This document shows positions 50,560 to 59,919 of a stretch of 64,000 nucleotides of DNA, in pieces (position 1 is the stretch's first letter; each line of letters begins with the position of its first letter). The DNA lies in assembly GCA_965202955.1 (NCBI GenBank), contig OZ241871.1:4774001-4838000 (forward strand), in the 5' to 3' direction. The notes below the pieces were generated by a model. It worked only from the letters and a program-made list of their open reading frames with translations. It did no database searches and was not told the DNA's origin. The stretch is from Bin5 sp034422415. GTDB taxonomy: Bacteria; Chloroflexota; Anaerolineae; Caldilineales; Caldilineaceae. Made by a program: the position numbers and the translations under genes.

Positions 50560-51603
50560 ATGCCCAGCAAGCCAACAGTGCTCGTGGACCCACACTTCCG
50601 CAAAATGGATGAGATCTTTTCTCCGGCCGACACGCGCCGCCTGGCCGAAATTGTCGATGTCGTCTGGGGCAGGTCGGAACAGATGCCTCTGGACCAGGCC
50701 GCCGATGCGCTCGCCGGCGCGGACGCGGTGGTCTGCTCGGAATGGCGCTACGGCGATGTGCTGCCTCGGTTTGAAAACCTGCGCGCGATTCTTTCGGTTT
50801 CCGGCACGTTCCCTTCCCTTCTTGACTATGCCTACTGTTTTCGCAACGGGATCCGGGTCCTTTCGGCGGCGCCGGCTTTCGGCCGCCAGGTGGCGGAGAT
50901 GGCGCTGGGCATGGCTATCGCCTGCGTACGCGGGATCGTTGACGGACACACGGCGATGCAAAGGGGGGATGAGGAGTATCTGCACGCGGGCAACGTCGGG
51001 ACGTTCACTCTATACGAAAAGCAGGTCGGCCTGATCGGTTACGGCGGGCTGGCGCGCTGCCTGCACCCGCTGCTCACTCCGTTTGGCTGCCACGTTGCCG
51101 CCTACGACGCCTGGCTGGGGGAACGCTACCTGCGCCGCCAGGGCGTGACCCCGCTCCCTCTGGAGGAGTTGGTCTCCACGTCGCAGGTGATCTTCGTGCT
51201 GGCGGTACCGTCGCACGAGAACCGCGCCCTTCTCGACCGCGCGCTGCTGGAACGGATCCGCCCGGACGCGGCGCTGGTCCTCGTCAGCCGGGCCCATCTT
51301 GTGGATTTCGACGCCTTGACCGAACTCTTGCAGGCGGGCAGGTTCCGCGCCGCGATCGACGTCTTCCCGCAGGAGCCGCTCGACCCGGACCATCCGATTC
51401 GCAGCGCGCCCAATGTCGTCCTCTCCGCGCACCGCGCCGGCACTGTGAAGGAGGCGCTGTGGGAGATCGGAGAGATGGTGCTGGATGACCTGGAGGCGAT
51501 CGGCAACGGCATGCCGCCGTTACGCATGCAGCGGGCTGAGCCGGAACTGGCGTTGCGCTACGCCAGTACGCGCGTCAGAGGTTACCGGGACAGGAAACGG
51601 TAG
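50560..51603 (+). CDS. D-isomer 2-hydroxyacid dehydrogenase family protein
   Basis: A 347-residue NAD-dependent enzyme. The cofactor domain has VGLIGYGGLARCLHPLLTPF and a C-terminal substrate side with SRAHLVDFDALTE. The catalytic Arg is in LVSRAHLVD, the Glu region in FPQEPLDPDHP and the His in VVLSAHRAGT. Family enzymes reduce 2-ketoacids; this could be a phosphoglycerate- or glyoxylate-type dehydrogenase in sugar use. It is an isolated forward gene between reverse-strand genes. ATG 50560 opens the fold. Confidence 0.82.
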   Translation: MPSKPTVLVDPHFRKMDEIFSPADTRRLAEIVDVVWGRSEQMPLDQAADALAGADAVVCSEWRYGDVLPRFENLRAILSVSGTFPSLLDYAYCFRNGIRVLSAAPAFGRQVAEMALGMAIACVRGIVDGHTAMQRGDEEYLHAGNVGTFTLYEKQVGLIGYGGLARCLHPLLTPFGCHVAAYDAWLGERYLRRQGVTPLPLEELVSTSQVIFVLAVPSHENRALLDRALLERIRPDAALVLVSRAHLVDFDALTELLQAGRFRAAIDVFPQEPLDPDHPIRSAPNVVLSAHRAGTVKEALWEIGEMVLDDLEAIGNGMPPLRMQRAEPELALRYASTRVRGYRDRKR

Positions 51604-51633
51604 CTCCTCTACAAACTCAGGAATGGCCCTCGC

Positions 51634-52668
51634 TCAACTCGCCAGCTCATTGCGCAGCGCTTCGATCAGCCCGGGCTGGAGCTCGCCGGCGAGCGTTTCC
51701 TCTTTGCGGTGCAACGCGCTCATGTAGGCCTTGAGAACAATGTGGAAGTCGCGTAGCGCAGCTTCGAGGTTTAGCGGGTGCAGCCGCCCGCCGTCCTCCA
51801 ACCAGTCGAAGGCCGCTTCGGTCATCGCCGCCTGGCCCAGAATGTCCTCGTCGGGATAGTTGTGCTCTCCGCGCTCGCGCCGGCCCCGCACCAGCGTTTC
51901 CCAGCCCCACATGCTCCAGTGGACATGGCCTCCGGCGCCGTAGACGGTTAGCTGCTTGTGCACGTTGACGCGATCATCGCCGGCCAGCACATAGGCGCCG
52001 TTTGTACCGCAGCGCAACAGCGCGCTGGCACCGTCCTCGTAGCGGATCGTCGCTGCGGTCGCGTCGGGCGCGTAGTGGTTTCGCAGACTCTTCTGCAAGC
52101 CGTTGGCGCCGGAGACCTGGGCAAAGATGGCAGCCGGCACGCCCTGGGGATGAAAGGCGGCGATGGATTGAAGGACGTGGGTGCCCTGGTAGGCCATGTT
52201 CATGCGTGCGCTGGCGTCGATGAAGCGCAGCGCGCCGATTGCGCCCTCGCCGACCAGATCCTGCAGCCACTTGCGGCGGGGCTGGAAGTGCAGCTGATGA
52301 TTGATCGCCACCTTCAGCTTGCTACGGCGAGAGAACTCCAGGATCGCCAGGTAGTCCTCGGCCTGGATCGCGAGCGGCTTCTCAATGATGAGAGCGCCGA
52401 CGCCGGCGGCCTCCGCGGCCTCCATCACCTCGAGGCGAACGTCGGGCGGCGTGTTGACATGCACCAGGACCGGCTTCTCGCGCGCGAACATCTCGCGGTA
52501 GTCGGTATAGCGACTGTCCACCGACCAGCGCTCGCCGAACGCATCCAGATTCTCGCGTTTACGCGTGGCGATGCAGGCCAGTGTGCCGCGGGGGATGTGC
52601 GCGTAAGCGGCGGCATGCCCGTTGGCGCGTCCGCCGCTCACGCCGACGATGGCGCATTTGTGGGTCAT
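51634..52668 (-). CDS. Gfo/Idh/MocA-family oxidoreductase
   Basis: A 344-residue protein with an N-terminal Rossmann fold (CAIVGVSGGRANGHAAAYAH) and the family catalytic block IIEKPLAIQAEDY with the EKP lysine. The C-terminal alpha/beta domain (GALRFIDASARMNMAYQG) forms the substrate pocket. Members oxidise sugars, inositols or their derivatives with NAD(P). The unusual GVSGGRANG in place of GxGxxG is tolerated in related proteins. It lies next to the 2-hydroxyacid dehydrogenase, probably serving the same sugar route. Confidence 0.82.
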   Translation of the reverse strand: MTHKCAIVGVSGGRANGHAAAYAHIPRGTLACIATRKRENLDAFGERWSVDSRYTDYREMFAREKPVLVHVNTPPDVRLEVMEAAEAAGVGALIIEKPLAIQAEDYLAILEFSRRSKLKVAINHQLHFQPRRKWLQDLVGEGAIGALRFIDASARMNMAYQGTHVLQSIAAFHPQGVPAAIFAQVSGANGLQKSLRNHYAPDATAATIRYEDGASALLRCGTNGAYVLAGDDRVNVHKQLTVYGAGGHVHWSMWGWETLVRGRRERGEHNYPDEDILGQAAMTEAAFDWLEDGGRLHPLNLEAALRDFHIVLKAYMSALHRKEETLAGELQPGLIEALRNELAS

Positions 52669-52712
52669 GGTCTGAGTTCCTGCCGAATTCCAGACTTCGA
52701 ATTACTGCTTTG

Positions 52713-53757
52713 TCAGTGTTGGCGAGGAGAAAACTGAGTCTTCATTTTTTCAATGACCCGGACTAGCAAACTGCGCTGAGGCGAGCTCGCGCCAGCTTGG
52801 TGTGACGCCTGAGGTTTGGAGGCACGCGTGCTACGAACTGGGATGCCCAGGTAGGCAATGTCATTCTCTGCTAACTCTTGCAATTGTGCCGGAACGGGCC
52901 CGCTGAAGCCGTTGGATGAAAGCGAAACTGATCGGAGCTTGGGCAGCCTGACGATCTCGTCAGGAATTGGGCCCGATAGAGAATTGTGTGACAAATGCAG
53001 GCATTCAAGAACTGAGAGCTTACCTAGCTCTGGAGGGATAGGGCCACTCAAATTGTTATGCGAGAGATCCAGCCACTCTAAGCATTTCAAATGGCCCATA
53101 TCTGGTGGTATCGTCCCTTCTAACGAATTGCCTCGAAGGTACAGGCGTTTCAGGCAGATAAGATTGCTCAGTTCCCGAGGAATCGAACCGAAGAGGCGAT
53201 TATTTGACAACGAGAGCCAATAAAGCTTCTTAAGCAATCCCAGTTCTGGAGGAATCTCGCCAGCCAGGTCATTGCCCTTAAGATACAGAACTCTCAAATC
53301 CGTGAGATGGCCAATTTCATTCGAAAGAGTACCTGACAATCCTTTCTCGGCGAGGCGTAATTCAGTTACTGTGGGCTGATCTTGTGATGTGTCCAGCCTA
53401 ACGCCCTCCCATTCAAGAATCGAAACTTGCTCGTCCCAGTTCAATGTGCTTTCTGTATCGAAGAATTCTCTTATCGCAAGGAGGGTGTCACGGTTACTCT
53501 TGACGCTGGAAACTTGGAGAGGTCGAGGTATGTCTCCGCAATAAGGTAGATCAAGTTTATCTACGTCGGATTCTCTAACTTGCTTCCAAGCGTCGGGAAT
53601 GCATCCGGTCAGCGTGTTTCCTCCTATGTACAGGTTATTTAGTTCAGTGAGATTGCCTAGCTCAAACGGAATATAACCGCTCAAGTTGTTACTGTCGAGA
53701 AACAATGCTTCCAGATTCGTTAGGTTGCCCAATTCTGCTGGAATCGGCCCACTCAAC
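52713..53757 (-). pseudogene. C-terminal LRR half of RecQ-LRR fusion, separated by IS5 insertion
   Basis: This is the 3' part of the disrupted gene. It reads KLSGPIPAELGNLTNLEALF and further LRRs, then a second cap-like module (TLLAIREFFDTESTLNWDEQ, LEWEGVRLD), and about seven 24-residue LRRs of the form LxxLxLSxNxLSGPIPPELG. It ends with a basic tail (RVIEKMKTQFSPRQH). The visible start MTSLF comes from the IS sequence and is an artefact of the insertion. Removing the IS and one TTA copy puts this frame directly after the upstream fragment. GC content is clearly lower than in the flanks. Confidence 0.88.
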
Positions 53758-53760
53758 TTA

Positions 53761-54692
53761 GAACGCCTAACAAAAAGGCTTGTCAATCGAAGGTCAGCGG
53801 GCTAAACTGTCTGTAGGCCCCGCAGCAGCGGCGCAGCGCGTCGTGCATGATTGAGGAACTGGGAGGTTGCGTCTGATGGCCAAACCTTTGGTAAGCGACG
53901 AGCTATGGGAGATCGTAGAGCCACTGCTGCCGCCGGCCAAGCCGCGGCGGTTGCGCAACCCGGGACGCAAGCGCCTGGAGGACCGCAAAGCCCTGACCGG
54001 CATTCTGTTCGTGCTGAAGAGCGGCATACCCTGGGAGATGCTGCCCCAGGCGATGGGCTGCGGTTCTGGGATGACCTGCTGGCGTCGGCCGCGGGATTGG
54101 CAGGAGGCCGGGGTGTGGCAAAAGCTGCATGAGACCCTCTTGTCTCAACTGCAAGAGGCGGGCCGTCTTGATTGGTCGCGGGCCAGCGTGGACAGCGCAG
54201 CCCTGCGCGCCGTGGGGGGCGGAAAAAAAGACCGGCCCCAATCCTACCGACCGCAGCAAGCCGGGGAGTAAGCATCACCTGCTCACTGACGCCAATGGGA
54301 TCCCCCTGTCGGCAACTCTGACCGGTGCCCACCGCCATGACGTAACCCAACTGCTGCCTCTGGTGGATGGCGTGCCGCCGGTGCGCGGCCGCCGCGGCCG
54401 TCCCCGGCGCCGGCCGGCGCGGCTGTATGGGGATCGGGCCTATGATTCCCAGCGACATCGCAAGGCGTTGCGAGAGCGCCACATCGCGCCGGCGCTGGCC
54501 CGTCGCGGGGCGGAACACGGCAGCGGACTGGGCGTCTACCGCTGGGTGGTGGAGCGCACCCTGGGCTGGCTGCGCCAGTTCCGCCGCCTGCGGGTGCGCT
54601 ACGAGCGCCGTGCTGACATCCATGAAGCCTTCCTCTCCCTGGGCTGTTCAATCATCTGCTTCCGACGCCTGACCCCTTTTTGTTAGAGGCTC
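53761..54692 (+). mobile_element. IS5-family (IS427-like) insertion sequence
   Basis: 932 bp bounded by imperfect 18-bp inverted repeats: GAACGCCTAACAAAAAGG at 53761-53778 and GAGCCTCTAACAAAAAGG read inward from 54692. A 3-bp TTA target duplication flanks it (53758-53760, 54693-54695). The TNA target fits the IS427/IS1031 group. Removal restores the leucine-rich-repeat frame exactly. Its GC content (about 65%) is far above that of the host gene. Confidence 0.9.
53876..54686 (+). CDS. IS5-family transposase in two overlapping frames
   Basis: The first frame (53876-54271) carries the DUF4096 N-terminus (SDELWEIVEPLLPPAKP, LTGILFVLKSGIPWEMLP) and the first DDE Asp (RASVDSAAL). The second frame (from the overlap to 54686) holds DPRSKHHLLTD-type sequence (GSKHHLLTDANGIP), LYGDRAYDS and WVVERTLGWLRQFRRLRVRY. 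The frames join at seven adenines (54223-54229), so a +1 ribosomal shift or a transcript slip is needed for the full transposase. Confidence 0.85.
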
Positions 54693-56317
54693 TTACAGTC
54701 ACTGAGCAGTAGCGCTTTCAAATTCTTGAAATTACCCAATTCGGAAGGGATCGGCCCATTCAAATTGTTTTTGTAAAGAAACAGATATTCCAAGAAGGCG
54801 AGATTGCCCAATTCTGAAGGAATCGACCCGGTCAACTTATTCGACGCAAGGTCAACTGTCCTCAGTTCTGAGAGCTGCCCTATTTCAGGTGGAATCACAC
54901 CGGTCAGTCCGAATCCATCTAGTTCCAACCGGGTGACTCTATGAGGGCGCTTCGTCGTGTCATAGGTGACTCCCTCCCATTGACTCTCGGCAATGCTCTT
55001 GCTCCAGTTTAGAGAACCCTTGCCTGCCAGCCTGTCTCCAATGGCAAGGAGTATGTCTAAGTCCCCTACTTCACCAGAGATCGGAAGCCCAGATCGGCTC
55101 TTGGGCACAGGTCTCTTCTGCGCGACCTCCAAGCATAAGTCGCAACTTCCACAGTTTTTCTTTTGGTAGGACTCGCCAAAATAGTTAAGGAGATACGACC
55201 TCCGGCAAGTTTCTAGCTCGCAAAACTCCAGCACCTGCTCCAACTTTTTCCGTGCATTTTTCTGCTGCCTTTCGTCATTCATCTGACTGATGAAGTAGTC
55301 AAGCGTCTTTCTGTCACTACTACGGTAGAACAGGACGCAATCACTGGGTAGCCTGTCGCGCCCAGCTCGGCCTGTCTCTTGATAGTAATTCTCCAATGAC
55401 ATGGGTAAGTCAAAGTGAACGATAAGCCTTATGTTGGGCTTGTCGATGCCCATACCGAAAGCAATGGTCGCAACGATTATGTCCGCTTGCCCTGACATAA
55501 ACCTATCCTGAATCACGCGCCTCTGGGAATTCTCATAACCTGCATGGTACGAGTACGCCTTGAAGCCGTCGCCTTGGAGGCGTTTTGCAAGATGATCGAC
55601 ATCTTTCTTCTTGGTTCGATAGACGATCGCAGGTTTGCCCCGGTACTCCACAAGTAGATCTTTGAGCCGGGAGTAACTATCCTGTTCACTCCTTTTGGCT
55701 GTAACGCTGTATTTGAGGTTAGGCCGATTAAAGCTGTCGACATACAGCCCCGGATTCTTCAATTTCAATTGCTCTATAATGTCCCGTCTCACAAAGGGAG
55801 TTGCCGTGGCAGTAAGTGCAAGTAATGGTACGCTCGGCAAGCTGCGACGGAGGGCACCGATCTTCCGATAGTTGGGGCGAAAATCATGCCCCCACTCGGA
55901 GATACAGTGCGCCTCGTCCACGGCAACGAGACTGATCTTGAGATTGGCTAAAAATCTTCGAAAGCTATTCTTTGAAAGTCTTTCAGGAGCAAAGTAGAGG
56001 ATTTTGAGACGTCTGCGCGCCGCCAACTTTTGAATCTGGTCTATTTCGGAGGGCGAAAGGCTACTATTGATAAAGGCAGCGGGGATACCTTTGGACTCTA
56101 GGGAGTCCACCTGGTCCTTCATCAGCGCGATCAGGGGCGAGATAACCAGGGTAAGGCCGTCGAGCCGCAACGCAGGCAACTGGTAGCACAGAGACTTGCC
56201 CCCGCCCGTCGGCATGAGCACCAGCGCATCCTTTCCATCCATGACGCTGGAAATGATCTCTTCCTGAAGCGGGAGAAACTCGTCATAGCCGAAGTATTGC
56301 TTTAGGAGGTCTCGCAT
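54683..56317 (-). CDS. RecQ helicase with C-terminal LRR domain, 5' part of IS-disrupted gene
   Basis: As now read, 544 residues. RecQ motifs: LMPTGGGKSLCYQLPAL (residues 34-50), VAVDEAHCISEWGHDFRP (132-148), ALTATATPFVRRDI, STLVATIAFGMG-like IVATIAFGMGIDKP and YYQETGRAGRDRLPSD (311-326). The zinc-binding cysteines follow (FCELETC, NCGSCDLC). The usual RQC winged helix and HRDC domain are absent. Instead, from about 418 there is a cap motif (DLDILLAIGDRL, LNWSKSIAESQWEGV) and LRRs (LTGVIPPEIGQLSELRTVDL). The last residues KSL come from the IS. The intact gene would have 889 codons. The helicase part is complete and may still be made. Confidence 0.9.
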   Translation of the reverse strand: MRDLLKQYFGYDEFLPLQEEIISSVMDGKDALVLMPTGGGKSLCYQLPALRLDGLTLVISPLIALMKDQVDSLESKGIPAAFINSSLSPSEIDQIQKLAARRRLKILYFAPERLSKNSFRRFLANLKISLVAVDEAHCISEWGHDFRPNYRKIGALRRSLPSVPLLALTATATPFVRRDIIEQLKLKNPGLYVDSFNRPNLKYSVTAKRSEQDSYSRLKDLLVEYRGKPAIVYRTKKKDVDHLAKRLQGDGFKAYSYHAGYENSQRRVIQDRFMSGQADIIVATIAFGMGIDKPNIRLIVHFDLPMSLENYYQETGRAGRDRLPSDCVLFYRSSDRKTLDYFISQMNDERQQKNARKKLEQVLEFCELETCRRSYLLNYFGESYQKKNCGSCDLCLEVAQKRPVPKSRSGLPISGEVGDLDILLAIGDRLAGKGSLNWSKSIAESQWEGVTYDTTKRPHRVTRLELDGFGLTGVIPPEIGQLSELRTVDLASNKLTGSIPSELGNLAFLEYLFLYKNNLNGPIPSELGNFKNLKALLLSDCKSL

Positions 56318-56371
56318 GGGGATATGCTTGTCCTTTCATGAAAGCACGTCCGAATCTCGCTTCTTCCTCTC

Positions 56372-57394
56372 CTATGCCCAAGGTTTGAGCAGGACCTTGC
56401 CGCACTGGCCGGTTGCCTGCAGCTCCCAGGCGTCAGCAACCTGATCCAGAGGGAAACGGTGCGTGATCAGCCGGTCCAACTTGTCGCGGTTGGCCGCGAT
56501 CACACGCATAATCTGGGGTGTGTCGGCCATGTTGTAGTGCCAAGAGCCGTGCAGGCTCAGCCCCTTGCGCAGCATGTCGGAGCTCACCATGATCGGCGTC
56601 TCCTGGCGGCTCTCGCCGACGAAGCTGACGGTGCCTTTGCGGCGGGTGGCATCGATGCAGAAGCGATGCGCAGCGACAACGCCGGAACAGTCGATGCTGT
56701 GGTCGACGCCGCGGCCGTCCCTGGTCAGTTCCAGCGTCTCTTCGAGCCCCTTGGGATCGGTGGGATCGATGACGGCGGTCGCGCCCAGCTCCAGGGCAAC
56801 GGCTGCCCGGTACTCGTTGGTGTCGACGCCGATGACGGTCGCCCCGCGATGGGTGCCGTTGATGACACCGCCGAGGCCGACCGGCCCCAGGCCGGTAATC
56901 AGCAGTATGTCGTCCGGGCCAACGCCGGCCCGCTGCACCGCGCCGAATGTGGGACCCAGGCCGCAGCAGGCCATCGACGCGTGGTCGTAAGAGACGCCGT
57001 CGGGGATGGAGACCAGCAGCCAGTCCTGCTTGAGCATGAACTGGGCCATCGTCGCGCGCCCCTCTTCCTCGCCAGAGTCCAAGGGCGGCGAAGCGATGTC
57101 CTGGCAGTGAATGTACTCGCCATCGAGGCAGAGCTCGCAGAGGCCGCAGGGCGTCTGCGGCATGACAACGACCCTGTCGCCCTCCCTTACACGGCAGGGC
57201 TGGGCTACGGCAACGACCTCACCGGCGGCTTCGTGGCCCAGGTAGGGGGCCTCGTCCCCGCTCATGTATGTCTTGAACTCGGTGCACATCGGCGCCGAAT
57301 GGATCTTGACGATGACCCAGTTTTCCGCCGCCTTGGGCTCGGGCGCATCGACGACGCCCCCCTGTTTCGGTCCAAACACAGCTGCTTTTTTCAT
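56372..57394 (-). CDS. Zinc-binding medium-chain dehydrogenase (threonine/sorbitol DH type)
   Basis: A 340-residue enzyme. Catalytic zinc ligands: SAPMCTEFKTY and LGHEAAGEVV. Structural zinc: PCGLCELCLDGEYIHC. Cofactor motif: ITGLGPVGLGGVI. Family members oxidise sugar alcohols or threonine with NAD. The 57394 start begins the conserved MKKAAVFGP; the extra upstream residues are not conserved. It lies 52 bp after the mandelate-racemase-family gene on the same strand, consistent with one operon. Confidence 0.85.
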   Translation of the reverse strand: MKKAAVFGPKQGGVVDAPEPKAAENWVIVKIHSAPMCTEFKTYMSGDEAPYLGHEAAGEVVAVAQPCRVREGDRVVVMPQTPCGLCELCLDGEYIHCQDIASPPLDSGEEEGRATMAQFMLKQDWLLVSIPDGVSYDHASMACCGLGPTFGAVQRAGVGPDDILLITGLGPVGLGGVINGTHRGATVIGVDTNEYRAAVALELGATAVIDPTDPKGLEETLELTRDGRGVDHSIDCSGVVAAHRFCIDATRRKGTVSFVGESRQETPIMVSSDMLRKGLSLHGSWHYNMADTPQIMRVIAANRDKLDRLITHRFPLDQVADAWELQATGQCGKVLLKPWA

Positions 57395-57446
57395 CGTTCT
57401 CGCCCCCTTAGACCTCGCGGCAGATCGGCGCTGTTGCCCAATGTGC

Positions 57447-58586
57447 TCACCAGTTGGTGAATGAGCCATCTTTGCGCCGCACGTTCGGCATGTCCCGTTT
57501 GCGGTAGGGATTGCGGCCGGCTTCCTCTCTGTCGAACTCGATGCCGAGACCGGGCAGGTCGGTCGGCGTCATGTAGCCGTCTTCCCAGTGGGGATGGACG
57601 GGCACGATCTCGGGGAGCGTCTCACCGGGCTTGCGCGGCTGCTCCTGCACGCCGAAGTTGGGCGTTGCCATGTTCATCTGCAGGCAGGCTGCCGAGGAGA
57701 CCGGCCCGAGCGGATTGTGAACGACCAGCTTGATGTAATGGGTCTCGCACCAGCCGGCGATCTTGCGCGCCTCGGTGAAGCCGCCGGCGATGCACATGTC
57801 GACGCGTGCGTAATCGATCCACTCCTCCTCGATCAGCTGGCGAAACTCCCACTTGGATGAGAACTGTTCGCCCGCGGCCAGAGGCACGTGTGTGCGCGGC
57901 CGCAATGTCTTGAACGAGTCCGGGTTCTCACTCCGCAGCGGGTCTTCAATGAAAAAGGGCGCGTACTGCTCGACCTCGCGGCAGAGCCAGATGACATCGG
58001 GCAGGTCCAGGCGGGTATGCACGTCGAAGCAGATGCCGATCTCATCGCCCACTGCTGCGCGCACCGCTTCAAACTGGCGCAAGGCCGCACGAACAGAATC
58101 ACGCGGTTCGAGGATTTCGCCGTCCTGGGGCAGACCCCAGCGCACGAATTTCCAGCCCTGCTCCTTTGTCTCCAGGCAGCTTTCGACGAGCGGCTCGACC
58201 TCCAGCGCGTCGGTATGGTTGTGGGGGTAGCAGACGACCTTGTCGCGCACGCGGCCGCCCAGCAGCTCGTAGACCGGCACGCCAAGCGCCTTGCCCTTGA
58301 TGTCCCACAGGGCGATGTCGATGGCGGACATTGCCGAACTCAGCACGCGTTGGGCCGGGAAAAAGCCGCCCCGGAACATCACCTGCCAGATATGCTCGAT
58401 GCGAAACGGGTCCTGGCCTACGAGTAGGTCCTTGAAATGGCTTATGCCGCCGATTACCGCCTCTTCGCGGCCCGTAAGGCCGGACTCGCCCACGCCGTAG
58501 ATGCCTTCGTCAGTGTCTACCACGACGAAGAGAAAGTTGCGTAGGCCGGCCCAGACAGGGTAGGCGGTGATGTCGGTGATCTTCAT
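57447..58586 (-). CDS. Enolase-superfamily sugar acid dehydratase (galactonate dehydratase-like)
   Basis: A 379-residue protein. N-terminal lid: MKITDITAYPVWAGLRN. The barrel has the metal ligands FDVHTRLDLPD, FFIEDPLRSENP and LAAGEQFSSKWEF, and the catalytic base region CYPHNHTDAL with KFVRWGLPQDG. The GKALGVPVYELLGGRVRDK block is typical of DgoD/mandelate racemase family members. It probably dehydrates a sugar acid such as galactonate or mannonate. The ATG at 58586 follows GAGGAG. The downstream zinc dehydrogenase may supply or use its product. Confidence 0.85.
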   Translation of the reverse strand: MKITDITAYPVWAGLRNFLFVVVDTDEGIYGVGESGLTGREEAVIGGISHFKDLLVGQDPFRIEHIWQVMFRGGFFPAQRVLSSAMSAIDIALWDIKGKALGVPVYELLGGRVRDKVVCYPHNHTDALEVEPLVESCLETKEQGWKFVRWGLPQDGEILEPRDSVRAALRQFEAVRAAVGDEIGICFDVHTRLDLPDVIWLCREVEQYAPFFIEDPLRSENPDSFKTLRPRTHVPLAAGEQFSSKWEFRQLIEEEWIDYARVDMCIAGGFTEARKIAGWCETHYIKLVVHNPLGPVSSAACLQMNMATPNFGVQEQPRKPGETLPEIVPVHPHWEDGYMTPTDLPGLGIEFDREEAGRNPYRKRDMPNVRRKDGSFTNW

Positions 58587-58831
58587 GAAGCGCTCCTCGG
58601 ATATATCGGCAATGATGGATGTTCGGCGGGGTCCGCAAACTGCATTTCGCCTTTCAAATCCTACCCGTAAGCCGTGTTCCGCGCAAGCTGTACCCACTGG
58701 GAATAAGGCGATGAAGCGCAACGGGACGGCGTCATTTGCAGCGAATTAATGTTCTGTCCTTATTGCAGTTCGCGCCGCGATTCCGTATCATGTTGCCATA
58801 CGTTACGCCAACCATTCTGTGGAGGAGTTCG

Positions 58832-59881
58832 ATGCGAGCCCTCGTTTGGACCGCGCCGGAAAAGATGGAGGTGCAGGAGCAGCCCGAGCCTGCGCCGACG
58901 GCTTCAGAGGTCGTCATCCGCGTCGCCTATGCCGGCATCTGCGGCTCCGAGCTGAGCGGCTACCTGGGCCACAACGCCCTGCGTACGCCGCCGCTCGTCA
59001 TGGGCCACGAGTTTTCCGGCGAGATCGTGGAACTCGGGCGCGACGTTACCGGCCTCAAGAACGGCGACTGGGTGACGGTCAACCCGCTCACCTATTGCGA
59101 CCAGTGCCGCACCTGCCGTTTGGGACTGACCCAACTCTGCCCGGAGCGGCGTTTGGTGGGCGCGCACCGGCCGGGGGCATTTGCAGAGTATGTCAGCATC
59201 CCGGCAGTCCTCGTTCACAAGCTGCCGCAAGGGATGCCGCTGCGCACGGGCGCGCTGACCGAACCGGTGGGTGTCGGTGTACGCATCGGCGCGCTGGCCG
59301 GCGATGTGGCGGGCGAGTCGGCGCTGATCATCGGCGCGGGCCCGATTGGGCTGCTCGCGTTGCAGGCGCTGAAGCTGGCGGGCGCGGAGCGGATCTACAT
59401 CGCCGATCTCGATCCCGAACGGCTGGCGATGGGCGGGGCGCTCGGGGGCATAACCTTCTCGCCCGGAGGGCCGGGACCTGACGCGGCAGGCCAGGGCCCC
59501 GATCTGGTCGAATTCGTTAAAGAGGAAACAGCAGGCGACGGTGTGGCCGTTTCGGTTGACGCAGTCGGCACGGGGGGGACGCGCGGCCAGTGTGTGGCCG
59601 CCACCCGCAACGCCGGTACGCTCATCCTTTCGGGGCTGCACGAGGAGACCAGCCCGATGCCGGCCGCGGCGATCATCCGCCAAGAGCTAACGGTGCGCGG
59701 CAGCTTTGCCTACGGCGCTACCGATTTCGTGCAGGGCCTAGACCAGCTCCACGCCGGAAACTACCGCCTAGATCCGTGGATCGTCGAAACCCCTCTTGCC
59801 AATGGCGGCGACTGGTTTCACAGGCTCGTCCACAGCCCTGGCAACGTCTCCAAGGTGCTGCTCGTGCCGGACAGGAACTGA
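58832..59881 (+). CDS. Zinc-dependent alcohol/sugar dehydrogenase
   Basis: A 349-residue medium-chain dehydrogenase. Catalytic zinc: AGICGSELSGY and MGHEFSGEIV. Structural zinc: YCDQCRTCRLGLTQLC. Cofactor loop: IIGAGPIGLLALQALKLAGA. An inserted GPGPDAAGQGPD stretch after the nucleotide fold is unusual. Substrate probably a sugar alcohol or polyol. The ATG at 58832 is preceded by GGAGGAG at 58821-58827. It is transcribed divergently from the dehydratase and leads into a GH2 gene 38 bp later. Confidence 0.85.
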   Translation: MRALVWTAPEKMEVQEQPEPAPTASEVVIRVAYAGICGSELSGYLGHNALRTPPLVMGHEFSGEIVELGRDVTGLKNGDWVTVNPLTYCDQCRTCRLGLTQLCPERRLVGAHRPGAFAEYVSIPAVLVHKLPQGMPLRTGALTEPVGVGVRIGALAGDVAGESALIIGAGPIGLLALQALKLAGAERIYIADLDPERLAMGGALGGITFSPGGPGPDAAGQGPDLVEFVKEETAGDGVAVSVDAVGTGGTRGQCVAATRNAGTLILSGLHEETSPMPAAAIIRQELTVRGSFAYGATDFVQGLDQLHAGNYRLDPWIVETPLANGGDWFHRLVHSPGNVSKVLLVPDRN

Positions 59882-59919
59882 TTAGTCCTCTCACAAAGAC
59901 TCCTACCTGGAGGCCAGTA

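Noticed and set aside
52713..53786. Independent LRR protein gene starting MTSLF
   Set aside because: Its first residues come from the IS end; the natural reading comes from the upstream RecQ frame.
54129..54686. Separate small transposase gene with its own start
   Set aside because: The ATG start lies in the wrong frame for the first third; it is the second half of a frameshifted IS5 transposase.
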